From an uncultured Aquimonas sp. (GTDB taxonomy: Bacteria > Pseudomonadota > Gammaproteobacteria > Xanthomonadales > Xanthomonadaceae): DNA of 64,000 nucleotides. The stretch is from NCBI RefSeq assembly GCF_937888285.1, contig NZ_CALART010000029.1, positions 62,001-126,000 of the forward strand. Reading direction: 5' to 3'. This document shows, one piece after another, positions 34,506 to 44,400 of the stretch; position 1 is the stretch's first letter; every line of letters starts with the position of its first letter. The notes beneath the pieces were generated by a model. It did not search any database, was not told where the DNA came from, and saw only the letters and a list, made by a program, of their open reading frames with translations. Position numbers and translations under genes: made by a program.

Positions 34506-37500
34506 GCGGAGGCCTTCGCGTCTGCAACCCAGCGAGCGATGGATTCGACGCACTCCGCCAGGTCGTCTCGCACCTGGTAGACCCAGAACCGTTTGACCTC
34601 CCAGCCAAGCTCGATGAGGCGCTGGTTGCGAAGCTGGTCGCGCAGACACAGCTCACCTGTCCAGCTGCGGTGATAGCGTTCGCCATCCACCTCGATGTTG
34701 AGGCGGCGCCCACCAACGATGACAGCGAAATCCAGGTCGTACTGCTCGACGCTGAACTGCGGGATGGGCTTGATGCCCGCTGCGTAGAGGGCCCGGTAGA
34801 GGATCCGCTCCCAGTCCGACACTTGCTCAGGTTTGGATACGGGCGGGTAGTCAGGTCCCAACTGGACCTTCGTAGGCTCTGACTTCTCCCCGCTGGTTGT
34901 GCGCAATCCCTCGACGTAGGCGGCGAAGTTCGACAAATACTCGACGCCCGAGCTTGCGGCAGCCGCGCGGTCACCAACGACATGCAGAAGACCGCGGGCA
35001 CGCGTGATGGCCACATTGAACAGGTTGCCGTTGCCTCGCAGGAAGCCCAGAGAGTTTGTCGCCATGCCCTCGGAGACGACGGGCGAAAAGAACATCACGT
35101 CCCGCTCGTCGCCTTGGAAGCGGTGCACGGTATCGACCAGCAACTCGGATCGGCTTCTTGCGCTGGCGAGTGTCTGGCTCTCCTCGACCAGTTGCTGAAG
35201 CAACTGGGCCTGAGCGCGGAACGGCGTCACCACGCCAACCGTACCGGGGTAGCCCCGCGTGACCAGCAGATCCTCCAAGGCAGCCAGCACCGCGGCCGCC
35301 TCGGGTTCGTTTCGGGCACCACCAGAGACCGGGCGGATCACCTTGCCGCGGATGTCCTGCCACCGGATGCCCGGCCCCGAGCTGTTGGGGCGTTTCAGCT
35401 GGTGGTATCGCGTGGCTACCCGCAACCGACCCTCGTAGAAGGCCTGGTTCGAGAACTCGATGATGTCCGCATGTGAGCGATGGTGGTCGCGCAGATTCAC
35501 GATGCTCTGCTGCGACACCACACTGGCCGCCACGTCGAAGAGCGACGAGACCGAGTACATCCAGCCCAAGCGGGTATCCACCAATCCGTGCTTGTGTTGC
35601 AGCTCGCTGTCCCTTGGGCGGCTCAGCGCGCTGATGTGTCGCAGCTGCTGAGGGTCGCCGATGATCACGCTGCGCTTGGCCCGGTAAAGCAGAGGAAGGG
35701 CGGACGCGATGTCACACTGGCTGGCCTCGTCGATGACAACGAGGTCGAAATAGCCAGGCTCGAAGGGAACTCTTCCTCGCGCTGAGAGCGAGGTGACGGC
35801 CCAGCAGGCGAACAACTCGGTGACCTTGCCTTGGAGTGCCCGCGCCCGTTGACGAACGGAGGCATGGACTTGCCCTGCGTCTGATGCAGTCATCAACTGC
35901 AGCACGGCCGCGTAGTCGGCGACGTCCCGGCGCTGTGCGGCCGTCAGGCGTGTGGGCGCGAGCTGCACCCAGTCGCGCCACAACCGCTGCGAGTTCTGCG
36001 CCACCTGCTCAGCAAGTGTCGTGCGTTGCCCGGCGATGTCTTCGAAGGAGGGGCTTTGCTTCAGCACCTCCAGTGCCCGCCGATAGCTCAGGACCTTCTT
36101 GGCGGCGAGTAGACGAGCCTTCCACTGCTCAGCTGCCTGGCGGTACTTCGCCAGCTCGGGCTCGGCCGTCGCCCCCGGAAGCGTCAGTCCCAGCGAGGAC
36201 GCTGAAGGGGTCACCTCATCCAGCACGCGCTTCAATTCACGCAAGCGGTCTGGCGAGGTCCATCGCCAAAGAGCCTTGGTGATGAATCCCTGACGTTGAG
36301 GATCCGCCGCATCCACGGCGCGCTCCAATATGGCCAGATGCGCTTTCGCTCGCCGCACCAGCGCTTCATCGATGCCATCCAGAAGATCGCCGAACAGCTT
36401 GCGGGCGTCGTCCGCCTCGGCGTCGAGGCGGTCAACCGTATTGCGCGCATCCAAGGTGTCTTGCTGCGTGCGATCCAGCTCGGCGAGCCTCTCAGCCAAG
36501 CTGCGGTGCCGCTCCAGCCCCTCTTCGTAGTTGGCCTTGTCCTCAGGCCCTGGATTTCCCGACAGCAGCTGCGTGAGGTAGCCCGAGAGCTTTGCCTGGT
36601 ACTCCTTCGATCCGAGCCGCAGCAGGACTGGCCGGTTTCCCAAGCCATTCACGCGTGCCTCGACTACATCAACTGCCTTGTTGTTCTTGCTGGCGAAGAG
36701 CACCTTCATGCCGCGCCATGCGGCATTGACGAGCAGGTTCGTCACCACCTGAGACTTGCCTGTCCCAGGCGGACCGGTCACAACCGTGTGGGGTGAGGAC
36801 AGAGCCGCACGCACCGCGGCGCGCTGCTCCGTGTTCATCGGTAGCACTTCGATCAGCGGCTCGCTGTCCACGCTGGGGCTGTCGGGCTCGACTGCGCCAC
36901 TCATCCAGCGCCCCAGCGCGGTGCGATTCAAGTGAGCGTCCGAAACATTGCCCAATGCCTTGAGCTCCGTCTCCAGGCCTTGCGTATAGGGCGAACGCTC
37001 TCCCGGAAGGACGATCGCCCGGTTGTAGATGCCCTGCTCCGTCAACTCAGAGAGTGGCGGGCCGCCCGCACATGCTGTCGGGTCCAGTGCTTCCTTCCAG
37101 TCCCAGTCGGGCCGGATGCGCGCGAGGCGGTCGACCAACTCTTCTGCGTCGGGCAGCTCGCTCAGGGCGACATTCAGGCCAAGCTCCTCCGTGAGCCGTG
37201 CGGTCTCTTCCACGACCTGCATGCCGTCGCCCAAGGCGACCGATCGCAGGAACTTGGCATTCAGAACAGTGAGCTCATCGTCGATGCGAGGCGAGTCGCT
37301 ACCGCGCTCACCCAGTTCGATGCGCCAAAGCAGGACGGGCTCGACGAAGAAGCCTTCCCACCTGGGCGTTCGATGCCGGCGCAGCCGCACCGGATAGCCC
37401 AGCCACGCAATCAGCTTCGAACGGTCCTGCCGAACCTTTCCGAGAACACGACCGACGCCGGGTTCGTTGAACCAATCCGCGCTGCGGCTGCCCATCGGAA

Positions 37501-37858
37501 GCGCCCGCAGCTCGGCATAATCGGGCTCGCCGTACTTGTTCTGTGCGAAGGCGCTGACACCTTCGTCCATGTCCTGCCCGATGCACTCGAGATAGTAGCG
37601 GCACAGACGGCCGATCTCGGTAGTCGCGGGCGCCTGCGCCTGCGTGGAAGCCGGTCGGGTAGATGCAACGAGCCGCCAACGGTAGTCCGACCCCTGCTGG
37701 ACCTTGCCTACCAGCTCATAGGCCAGGCATTGATTCACCGCACGCCGCTCGACATCGAGCAGTTCCGCGAGTTCGGCAGCCTTCAGGCCCGGCTTGCGCT
37801 GCAGCTCTGCGAGGACGCGGTTCTTGAGTTCAGGCGCCTGCTGGGTCACAGCGAACAC
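34502..37858 (-). CDS. SF1 helicase (AAA_11/AAA_12) with N-terminal wHTH and C-terminal MTES/DUF559 nuclease
   Basis: The 1118-residue protein starts with a winged-helix segment (NRVLAELQRKPGLKAAELAE). The UPF1-like SF1 helicase has Walker A VVTGPPGTGKSQVVTNLLV (about 360-368), Walker B VIDEASQCDIASALPLL (about 709), and late motifs VDTVHRFQGDERDV and NVAITRARGLLHVVGD. The C-terminal ~80 residues are a Vsr-like nuclease: QYDLDFAVIVGGRRLNIEVD, GERYHRSW and RNQRLIELGWEVKRFW. This helicase-nuclease order is typical of the MTES_1575 group. It lies 34 bp after the DUF262 gene and overlaps the HNH gene, so it is an operon member and likely the DNA-degrading component. Confidence 0.88.
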   Translation of the reverse strand: MFAVTQQAPELKNRVLAELQRKPGLKAAELAELLDVERRAVNQCLAYELVGKVQQGSDYRWRLVASTRPASTQAQAPATTEIGRLCRYYLECIGQDMDEGVSAFAQNKYGEPDYAELRALPMGSRSADWFNEPGVGRVLGKVRQDRSKLIAWLGYPVRLRRHRTPRWEGFFVEPVLLWRIELGERGSDSPRIDDELTVLNAKFLRSVALGDGMQVVEETARLTEELGLNVALSELPDAEELVDRLARIRPDWDWKEALDPTACAGGPPLSELTEQGIYNRAIVLPGERSPYTQGLETELKALGNVSDAHLNRTALGRWMSGAVEPDSPSVDSEPLIEVLPMNTEQRAAVRAALSSPHTVVTGPPGTGKSQVVTNLLVNAAWRGMKVLFASKNNKAVDVVEARVNGLGNRPVLLRLGSKEYQAKLSGYLTQLLSGNPGPEDKANYEEGLERHRSLAERLAELDRTQQDTLDARNTVDRLDAEADDARKLFGDLLDGIDEALVRRAKAHLAILERAVDAADPQRQGFITKALWRWTSPDRLRELKRVLDEVTPSASSLGLTLPGATAEPELAKYRQAAEQWKARLLAAKKVLSYRRALEVLKQSPSFEDIAGQRTTLAEQVAQNSQRLWRDWVQLAPTRLTAAQRRDVADYAAVLQLMTASDAGQVHASVRQRARALQGKVTELFACWAVTSLSARGRVPFEPGYFDLVVIDEASQCDIASALPLLYRAKRSVIIGDPQQLRHISALSRPRDSELQHKHGLVDTRLGWMYSVSSLFDVAASVVSQQSIVNLRDHHRSHADIIEFSNQAFYEGRLRVATRYHQLKRPNSSGPGIRWQDIRGKVIRPVSGGARNEPEAAAVLAALEDLLVTRGYPGTVGVVTPFRAQAQLLQQLVEESQTLASARSRSELLVDTVHRFQGDERDVMFFSPVVSEGMATNSLGFLRGNGNLFNVAITRARGLLHVVGDRAAAASSGVEYLSNFAAYVEGLRTTSGEKSEPTKVQLGPDYPPVSKPEQVSDWERILYRALYAAGIKPIPQFSVEQYDLDFAVIVGGRRLNIEVDGERYHRSWTGELCLRDQLRNQRLIELGWEVKRFWVYQVRDDLAECVESIARWVADAKASA

Positions 37859-37892
37859 CTTCTTCCTACAGCCTCTTCCCCCATTCCCATGT

Positions 37893-39656
37893 TCACGCCC
37901 CTGTACCCATCAGCTTCGCGTAGCCCTGGCGAATGACGTCCGCAATCAGTGGCCGGCGAGCCAGCAGGAACTCGTCGTAGCTCAGCGACCACCAGTCCTG
38001 CGGCAAGGCGTGCCAGCGCATCATGGCTGCCAAAGTCTCGGGCTCGAAGCGCTTTGCGTACTTGGGCCAGTACTCGCTGGGCGGTGTGTCCGAGATCGCG
38101 ATATTGTCTCCCCACTCGACAAGCGCGTAGTTGGCAATCTGGTTGGTCTCGCGGATTCCCGTGATGCCCAGCTTGCTGAGGTGCTTCTTGGGGAACAGAT
38201 GGTGCCGCTCGAGAGGCTTCTTCTGTCCCTGAGCGGGTGGGTCCAGAAGATCGACGACCTTCATGGACGAGAACAACGCGCGGGCATCAAGCAGCGTCTG
38301 AGCCGCGTAGAAACCAAAGAGCGCCGGGCTGCGGCCTGCGGACGTGGCTAGGTCCATTGGCAGGGTTTGGCTCCAGTAGTCGTCCGTGAGAGTGGCTGAC
38401 TCGACTGAGGCAAGCCGAGCCAGAAATTGATCTGCAGAGCTCAAATCCCTCAGTTCCGCCAAGTCCTGCTCCATGCGCGACTCAGGCGACGCGGTGAAGC
38501 GCCCTGTCAGCAGCGACATGAAGACCCAACGCGCAATCGCTTTCTTGAGCTTGAAACCCTCTACGCCGTACTCGGTGCGCCCCAGCAGGTACAGCTGATA
38601 CGCGAACACCAGTGCGGTCACCGAGCTGATGTGCTTGCCGTTGCGGTAACCCGCCGCACGCACCACGTTGAGGAAATCCGCCCAGTGAGTGAGGTTCAGG
38701 GCCCGTGCCTGCGCGTCGCGCAGCTTGTCGAACTGGTGGGCCCGCTTTTCCGGGCTGGCCTCCCCGGTAGCCAGATCCTTACCTCGAAGCAGTGAATAGA
38801 CGTTCTCCAGCCGCGCGCGCCGGAAAGCAACGCCGACGTCCACTCGCAGCAGGTGGTCGGGGTCGGGTTGGAAGATCGGGTTGAACGGGCTGGCCTGACC
38901 CACCGGCCCGGGCTGCCGTGCGGCGCGGCAGAACGTCTCCAGCTCGGTACGGCCCTCGTCCCAGAACACAGACATGAGGGTCAGGATGAAGTCCGACTGG
39001 TTGAGCTTCTTGCCCTCGCTGTTGATGCGCACGAAGACGTCGGCCACCTGCTCTTCGGTGCACTGCTGCGATAGTTCCAGCGCGATGAAGGGGAAGTTCG
39101 TCAGCCCCGCCAAACGACCGATGGCCTCGGCCACCCTCTCTTCTTCCGCATCCGACACGTTCCTCGCTGCAGACAGTCGTTTCAGGTACTCGGCAATCGT
39201 CTTGTGCGTTGGGCGGTTGAAGACCTCGGAAATGTCGAGGATGTACTCCGGGTCTCGCTCGGTGGTGGCATCCGGCACTGCGAACGTACCGTTCTGCGGC
39301 CGGAACGCGATGCGGATGCGCTCCCGCTCGAAGTTCTCGCGCAGCACGGCTTCGCGCCGGATGACCGCATAGAGCGAGGTGAGCCGCTGCTGCCCGTCGA
39401 CGATGAGCAGGGAGGGCGTTTTCTGCTTGTTGGTGTCGCCGATGACCCTCGTCTCGACCCCGTCGGCACCTGTCTCCCAGAACAGGAAGAAGCCTACCGG
39501 GTAGCCTCGGTACATCGAGTCGAACAAGTCGCGGACTTTGGCGTTACTCCACACAAACGGACGTTGGATATCCGGTAGGCCGATCTGGCCCATGCTGATA
39601 CCGTTGACTAGGCCGCCGAGGGTGTAGCGGACTTCTTTGAAGAGGGTTTCGGTCAT
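37893..39656 (-). CDS. DUF262 protein with C-terminal HNH-like domain (GmrSD-type)
   Basis: The 587-residue protein carries DUF262 motifs LPDIQRPFVWSNAKVRDLFD and LLIVDGQQRLTSLYAVIRRE, the nucleotide-binding/NTPase-like signature of GmrS. Near the C-terminus is an HNH-like core LERHHLFPKKHLSKLGI, followed by ETNQIANYALVEWGDNIAIS, as in GmrD/DUF1524. GmrSD-type enzymes are NTP-dependent and cut glucosylated or otherwise modified phage DNA. The start overlaps the DUF4209-like gene by 4 bp. In this operon it could add defence against modified DNA. Confidence 0.85.
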   Translation of the reverse strand: MTETLFKEVRYTLGGLVNGISMGQIGLPDIQRPFVWSNAKVRDLFDSMYRGYPVGFFLFWETGADGVETRVIGDTNKQKTPSLLIVDGQQRLTSLYAVIRREAVLRENFERERIRIAFRPQNGTFAVPDATTERDPEYILDISEVFNRPTHKTIAEYLKRLSAARNVSDAEEERVAEAIGRLAGLTNFPFIALELSQQCTEEQVADVFVRINSEGKKLNQSDFILTLMSVFWDEGRTELETFCRAARQPGPVGQASPFNPIFQPDPDHLLRVDVGVAFRRARLENVYSLLRGKDLATGEASPEKRAHQFDKLRDAQARALNLTHWADFLNVVRAAGYRNGKHISSVTALVFAYQLYLLGRTEYGVEGFKLKKAIARWVFMSLLTGRFTASPESRMEQDLAELRDLSSADQFLARLASVESATLTDDYWSQTLPMDLATSAGRSPALFGFYAAQTLLDARALFSSMKVVDLLDPPAQGQKKPLERHHLFPKKHLSKLGITGIRETNQIANYALVEWGDNIAISDTPPSEYWPKYAKRFEPETLAAMMRWHALPQDWWSLSYDEFLLARRPLIADVIRQGYAKLMGTGA

Positions 39657-41491
39657 TCGACGCTTTCACTCGTTGGTTTGTGCGAGGTTGCAGCGGCTTG
39701 CCTCTCGCGGACGAGGTGAGCGCTCAGCGCTACGTACCTCAGCAAGAGCCACCAAATGTTGAGGAAGTCGTCGCTGAAGAAGTCGCTATCTGACTTCAGC
39801 CCATGGGCGACTTCATTGCGGAGATTGCTGCCCAACGGATCAATGAGCAGGTCCTCCAGCTCGAAGACGCCCGCCTCTCCGAACGCGCGCTTCGCCTCTG
39901 CCGAGTCCAGCAAGGCGGAGAGCGTGCGCTCTACTTGAGTTCCATCTGGCTTCAGCATGGGATCGGGTGCGCCGCCAAGCTCGACCGCCTGCCGCACCAC
40001 GGCCTCAAATTGGATGGGCACGAGGTGCCCCACCATCAGCATGTCTCCGTGGAAGCCAGCAACGATGGCGCGCGCAACGCTCTCATGGTGACCGTCAGGA
40101 ATCCAAGGGCTGTGTCGGATGACATCCAGCACTTGGTCGCGGTCAGGCGCGTGCTCGTGGAGGATGATCTGCCGGGCCGGCTCGATGACGGCTTGGGCAT
40201 TCAAGCTCCGCCGCCTCGCCGCGCAGCGGAACATTCGCCACCGTAGGCCTGGAAGGCTCGGGTCGGTAGCGCCACGCTCAAGGCCCGGCACTTTCGCGAC
40301 CACTCTGCCTCTGGAGTTCAACACGTCTTGAGGGCTGTCAGCGTCCAAGACGCCGGTGCGGGCCTGTTCCCCCACTTCTTCTCGCAGCGAGTCAAGGGAT
40401 GGGGTCCGGAGCATCTGGCAGAGTCGAAGCACTGCCTCTCTGAAGGGCCTTCTCCTGACTATCCCCTTGGCAGTTCGCACCAGGTCGCTGACGTCAATTG
40501 CGGTTGAGATGCTGTGGAGTTCCGACACTGCCTGCGCCTGTAGCTCAATGAGCCGACGACCGAGCTCCGCTGCACGCTCTTTCCCCCCGCCAGCCTGGCG
40601 CATGGCCTGCACCGCACTGGAGAGCACGGTCGCAGCGGCTATGGCGCCTCGGCCGGCCTGGCTGAGTGCTGCCTCCGCTTCCTTGGCGAGCGACTCTGCC
40701 GCTGCACGTCGATACGTAGCCTCATCATCGGGCTGATGGGCAGTTCGGTAACAATCGGCCGTCGAGTTGAAGTAGCCGTTGGCGCGCCAGAATTCCCCGG
40801 ATTCTTCGGCCATCCGTGCGGCCTTGCTGGTGTACTCGGCAAGCTCTGCTCCATCTCCCCGACGAAACTCGAGCAAAAGCTGGGTCAGCCGTAGGGTTAG
40901 ATAAAGCGGGTCTGAGCCGCCCAGTCTGCGCACGATGGTCAGCACTTCCTCCAATGCAGAGTCGACCAACTCTGCGCCCGGCTTCCCAAGCGAAGCAGCC
41001 AGCCTGATCGCACGTTCGAGCCTCTTCGCGCAAGCGGTCCAGTGTTGAGGGTCAAACAAGTTCTGAGCACTGGCGATGTACGCCGGAACAGCCTCCTTCG
41101 CGGCCGGGAAGAGCTTTGCCTGAACCCAGATGACATCCAGGAATCGAGCCCGCAGCTCTGGATCCTTCAATGACGCGGCCCATGGATATACAGCTTTCAG
41201 GATCTCTCGGGGGAAGTCCGCCGGAACTGCGCTACGGCCTTCGCCCATCTGGAACATCGGCCCATATGGCTCTGTGGGCTTGTTTGGGTGCAAGGTCATG
41301 GAGGTAACCTGAGTCGCGAATCTCAGGCAAGCCGCCTCCGCGAGTGACCAACGCTCCGGCTCATTGCGGAGACGAGCCAGGTGTCGGCTGAAGTTAAAAC
41401 ACTCTCGGGACTCGACCCCTTCCAGCAGAGTTTCGAAGTCCAAAGCTTGGAGAGCTTCGGGAGTGATGAGGGACCAATCGATTGACATCAT
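39653..41491 (-). CDS. DUF4209-like helical protein with HEPN-type RxxxxH motif
   Basis: The 612-residue protein is helical throughout (ALEEVLTIVRRLGGSDPLYL, AELGRRLIELQAQAVSELHS). The C-terminal region is the recognisable part: DLLIDPLGSNLRNEVAHGLK, followed by FFSDDFLNIWWLLLRYVALS. LRNEVAHG is the DUF4209 hallmark and fits R-x4-H of HEPN ribonucleases. Function is unknown; it might be a suicide RNase or a scaffold. Two adjacent start codons (41491, 41488) are possible. It lies 6 bp after the methyltransferase and overlaps DUF262 by 4 bp, so it is firmly in the operon. Confidence 0.65.
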   Translation of the reverse strand: MMSIDWSLITPEALQALDFETLLEGVESRECFNFSRHLARLRNEPERWSLAEAACLRFATQVTSMTLHPNKPTEPYGPMFQMGEGRSAVPADFPREILKAVYPWAASLKDPELRARFLDVIWVQAKLFPAAKEAVPAYIASAQNLFDPQHWTACAKRLERAIRLAASLGKPGAELVDSALEEVLTIVRRLGGSDPLYLTLRLTQLLLEFRRGDGAELAEYTSKAARMAEESGEFWRANGYFNSTADCYRTAHQPDDEATYRRAAAESLAKEAEAALSQAGRGAIAAATVLSSAVQAMRQAGGGKERAAELGRRLIELQAQAVSELHSISTAIDVSDLVRTAKGIVRRRPFREAVLRLCQMLRTPSLDSLREEVGEQARTGVLDADSPQDVLNSRGRVVAKVPGLERGATDPSLPGLRWRMFRCAARRRSLNAQAVIEPARQIILHEHAPDRDQVLDVIRHSPWIPDGHHESVARAIVAGFHGDMLMVGHLVPIQFEAVVRQAVELGGAPDPMLKPDGTQVERTLSALLDSAEAKRAFGEAGVFELEDLLIDPLGSNLRNEVAHGLKSDSDFFSDDFLNIWWLLLRYVALSAHLVRERQAAATSHKPTSESVE

Positions 41492-41497
41492 GGGCTC

Positions 41498-44400
41498 TCA
41501 ACAGGACTGCCGGTCCCACGCCTCCAACACCAGACGCCGCGTCCGATACTCGCCGTAGGCGCGCAGCTCGCCTTCCTTGAGCACGCGGAAGGTTTCGCTG
41601 GGGTAGTCCTCGCCCATCACGTCCTTGGGGTCGAGGATGTAGCGCAGTTCGTCGCGGGTGAGGCCGTAGAGGCGGGCGTAGTAGGCGTCGAGCTCGGCGC
41701 GTAGCTGGGCGCGGCGCTCGGGGTTCCAGGCGAAGGGGCGGCCTTGATCGGCGGCGGGGCGGGGGTCGTAGGCGGTGAGGTCCTGGCCCCAGGCTTCCAG
41801 ATCATGGGCGGTATAGGTGAGTTCGAGCACGCGAGGGACGATGAAGGCGAGGTCGGCCTCGGTGTAGCGGTCGGGGGGTAGCACCGGGAACTGCTTCAAG
41901 TAGCCGTACGTCAAGTGCGTACCACCAACCTTTGTTCGGGCCACGTAGTCAAAGGTCAGGGAGCACCAGTTGCCCAGCAACGCTGCATTCAACGTGGCCG
42001 GCTGCTCGGTGAACAGCAAAGGCAGCGTGTGGCCCACCCCCAGCCGTGGAATCACCGAAGCAATCACGGTGCGCTCGTCTGTACTGCGGCATATGTCGCG
42101 CCAGCCCATCAGCCAGCGCGGGCTGCGCCGGTCCATCCACTCGTCTACGAAATTCAGGAGTGAGCCAATTCTTGTGCCGTCGTTCGACAGGCCGTGAAAG
42201 GTTCCCTGCCACGACCGAATAGCCGTCTCCTCCGCGTCACCGAATGGCGTCTCGGCATCCTGCCGCGCCCACTTGGCCCAGTTGCTGAGGTCTTCACCAC
42301 CTCTGGTACGTCGCAGAGCTCCAAGCAACGGCGCGGCGTTGCTGTCCATTTCCGCTGTCGCACGCCATTGAGCTTCGGCCAGGACCTTCGCGCTGGCTCC
42401 CTTCAGCGCGCCACCACAGAGCCGGCTCATCCACTCTCCGGCAAGCCAAGAAGCCACAGCGAATTCGAGCGACTTCTCGTCCTCGATTTCCGAATACGGC
42501 CCCTCACAATGCGTCAAGAGCCAAGCGCGGGCCACGCGGCTGGGCACGCGGGCGGTGCGGGCCAGCACCTCGCGCTCGTCCACCCAGTAGCGCGGACGCA
42601 CGGTGCAGGCGGGGTCGGCCTTCTGCGCGTTGCTCACGTCGGCCGTTTCCACCTCGCTCACCGTGCCGCTGGCGGCGTCCACGTAGGTGGCCCAGCGGTG
42701 GTCGAACTGGTGAATCATCTTGGCTTCGTACAGCGGCTGACGGCCGGGCGTGCTGGCAGCGGCGGGCGCATCCGCGAAGAGACCGCTATCTCCCGACATG
42801 TGGAACATCGTCTGAAAGCGGATGCCCCACGGATTTGCCTCGGGACGTAGTACCTTTCCATCGTTATCCGTCTCGCCTTCGGCAATGAGCACCGGGGCGG
42901 CACGGTAGAGCTTCTTGGTCAGCTCAGCATCACGCTCGCTGCGGAGCACCGGACAGGTGCGAGTGTTGGGGTTGATGAGGCTGAACTCGCTTGGCGTCAG
43001 CTGGAAGTGGCGGCGACGGTCTGCCAGTTCATCCACCTGCAGTGCGAAGAATGCGAAGTCTGCAGCTGGCGCGGAGCCCAGGGTCAAGAGGCAGAACTTG
43101 AAGCGCTGGTGGCCGATTTCAGAAAACAGACCCGGACCCGTTCGCAAGTCCCAGAGGCTGACCAAACGGCCCTCGGACACAGCATCGAAGAAGTGCTTCG
43201 TTGAATCGTCCGTAGCAATGCCAGTGGGCACGATGAATCCCGCACGACCGCTGGGCGAGGTCGCCTGCAAAAACGTCTCCGAGAAGAGCGCGTAGGTGTT
43301 GACGTCTCCCACGCCCGTGAGCGGGTAGCGCCGACTGTCGTGGGCATACAGACTGGCAGCCTCCGCCCCCCGTCGCGCGGCAATGAAGCTGGCATACAGC
43401 GCCATCTCGGCCCGGTTGGGCGGCGTGAGCCCCTCAGCACGCTCCAGGTCGGGGTTCACGCGGTGCAGCAGCACACCCTCGCGCAGCCATTCGATGCGCT
43501 GGGCACGTTCCGCCTTGTTCTTGGCCATGGCCACCAGCGGACTGCGGGTAGCGAAGAACTCTTCCTCCTGCAGCTTGATACGTTCCCAAGGCGGGTTGCC
43601 CAGCATCACGCTGAAGCCGCCCTTGGCCGCCACCTGTGGGAACGCCAGCCACCAGTGAAAGACGCTGTGCTGGCGGCACAGGGCCTGCGCAGCGTCTTCC
43701 ACCGCGGCCTTCGGCGCCTGACCGCTGAGCACGCCCCACAAGTAGCCGGACAGCGGCACGGTGTCGCCCGCGTCGGCCAGCTTGGGCGCCAAGAAGGCGG
43801 CTACGTAGGTGTCGGCCAGGCGGGCGAAGGTGCTGCGCTGCGCCTCGGCCTCGGCCAGCGACCATGCCCGGCGCTTGGCAGCTAAGTGCTCGGGGGTGTC
43901 GTCGTCCAGCGTCTCCACGCTTAGGGCCTGCGTGATGAGGCCGGACTTTGAGAACAGATCGCCGCTGGCGATCTGGCGCCAGCTCTTCAGGTCGGTCTTG
44001 TTCTGCTTCTTCAGCGCTTTGGCGACCTCCTTGTCGTCGCCCGAGAGCGCTGTGTAGGCCTCGTCCGGGATGCCGTTCTCCAGCACCTTGGGGTCGAGCA
44101 CGCCCAGCAGCGCGTCACCCACGCGCAGGTGGTGGTCAATGAAACTCAGCGGCCGGTCAGGTGAATAGGCCTCCAGCCACAGGGCCGTCTTGGCCAGCTG
44201 GATGGCCATGGGGTTCTTGTCGACGCCGTAGATGCAGCGGCTGACCACGTCGCGCAGCGCGTGACGGTAGTCGGCGGGCGTGGGGGCGCCGCCCTCACGC
44301 TCTGCGGCCGCACGGTGCAGTGCCACCTCGTCGGCCAGGCGTCGCGCAGCCGACAGCAGGAAATGGCCGCTGCCGCAGGCGGGGTCGCAGATGGTGAGCG

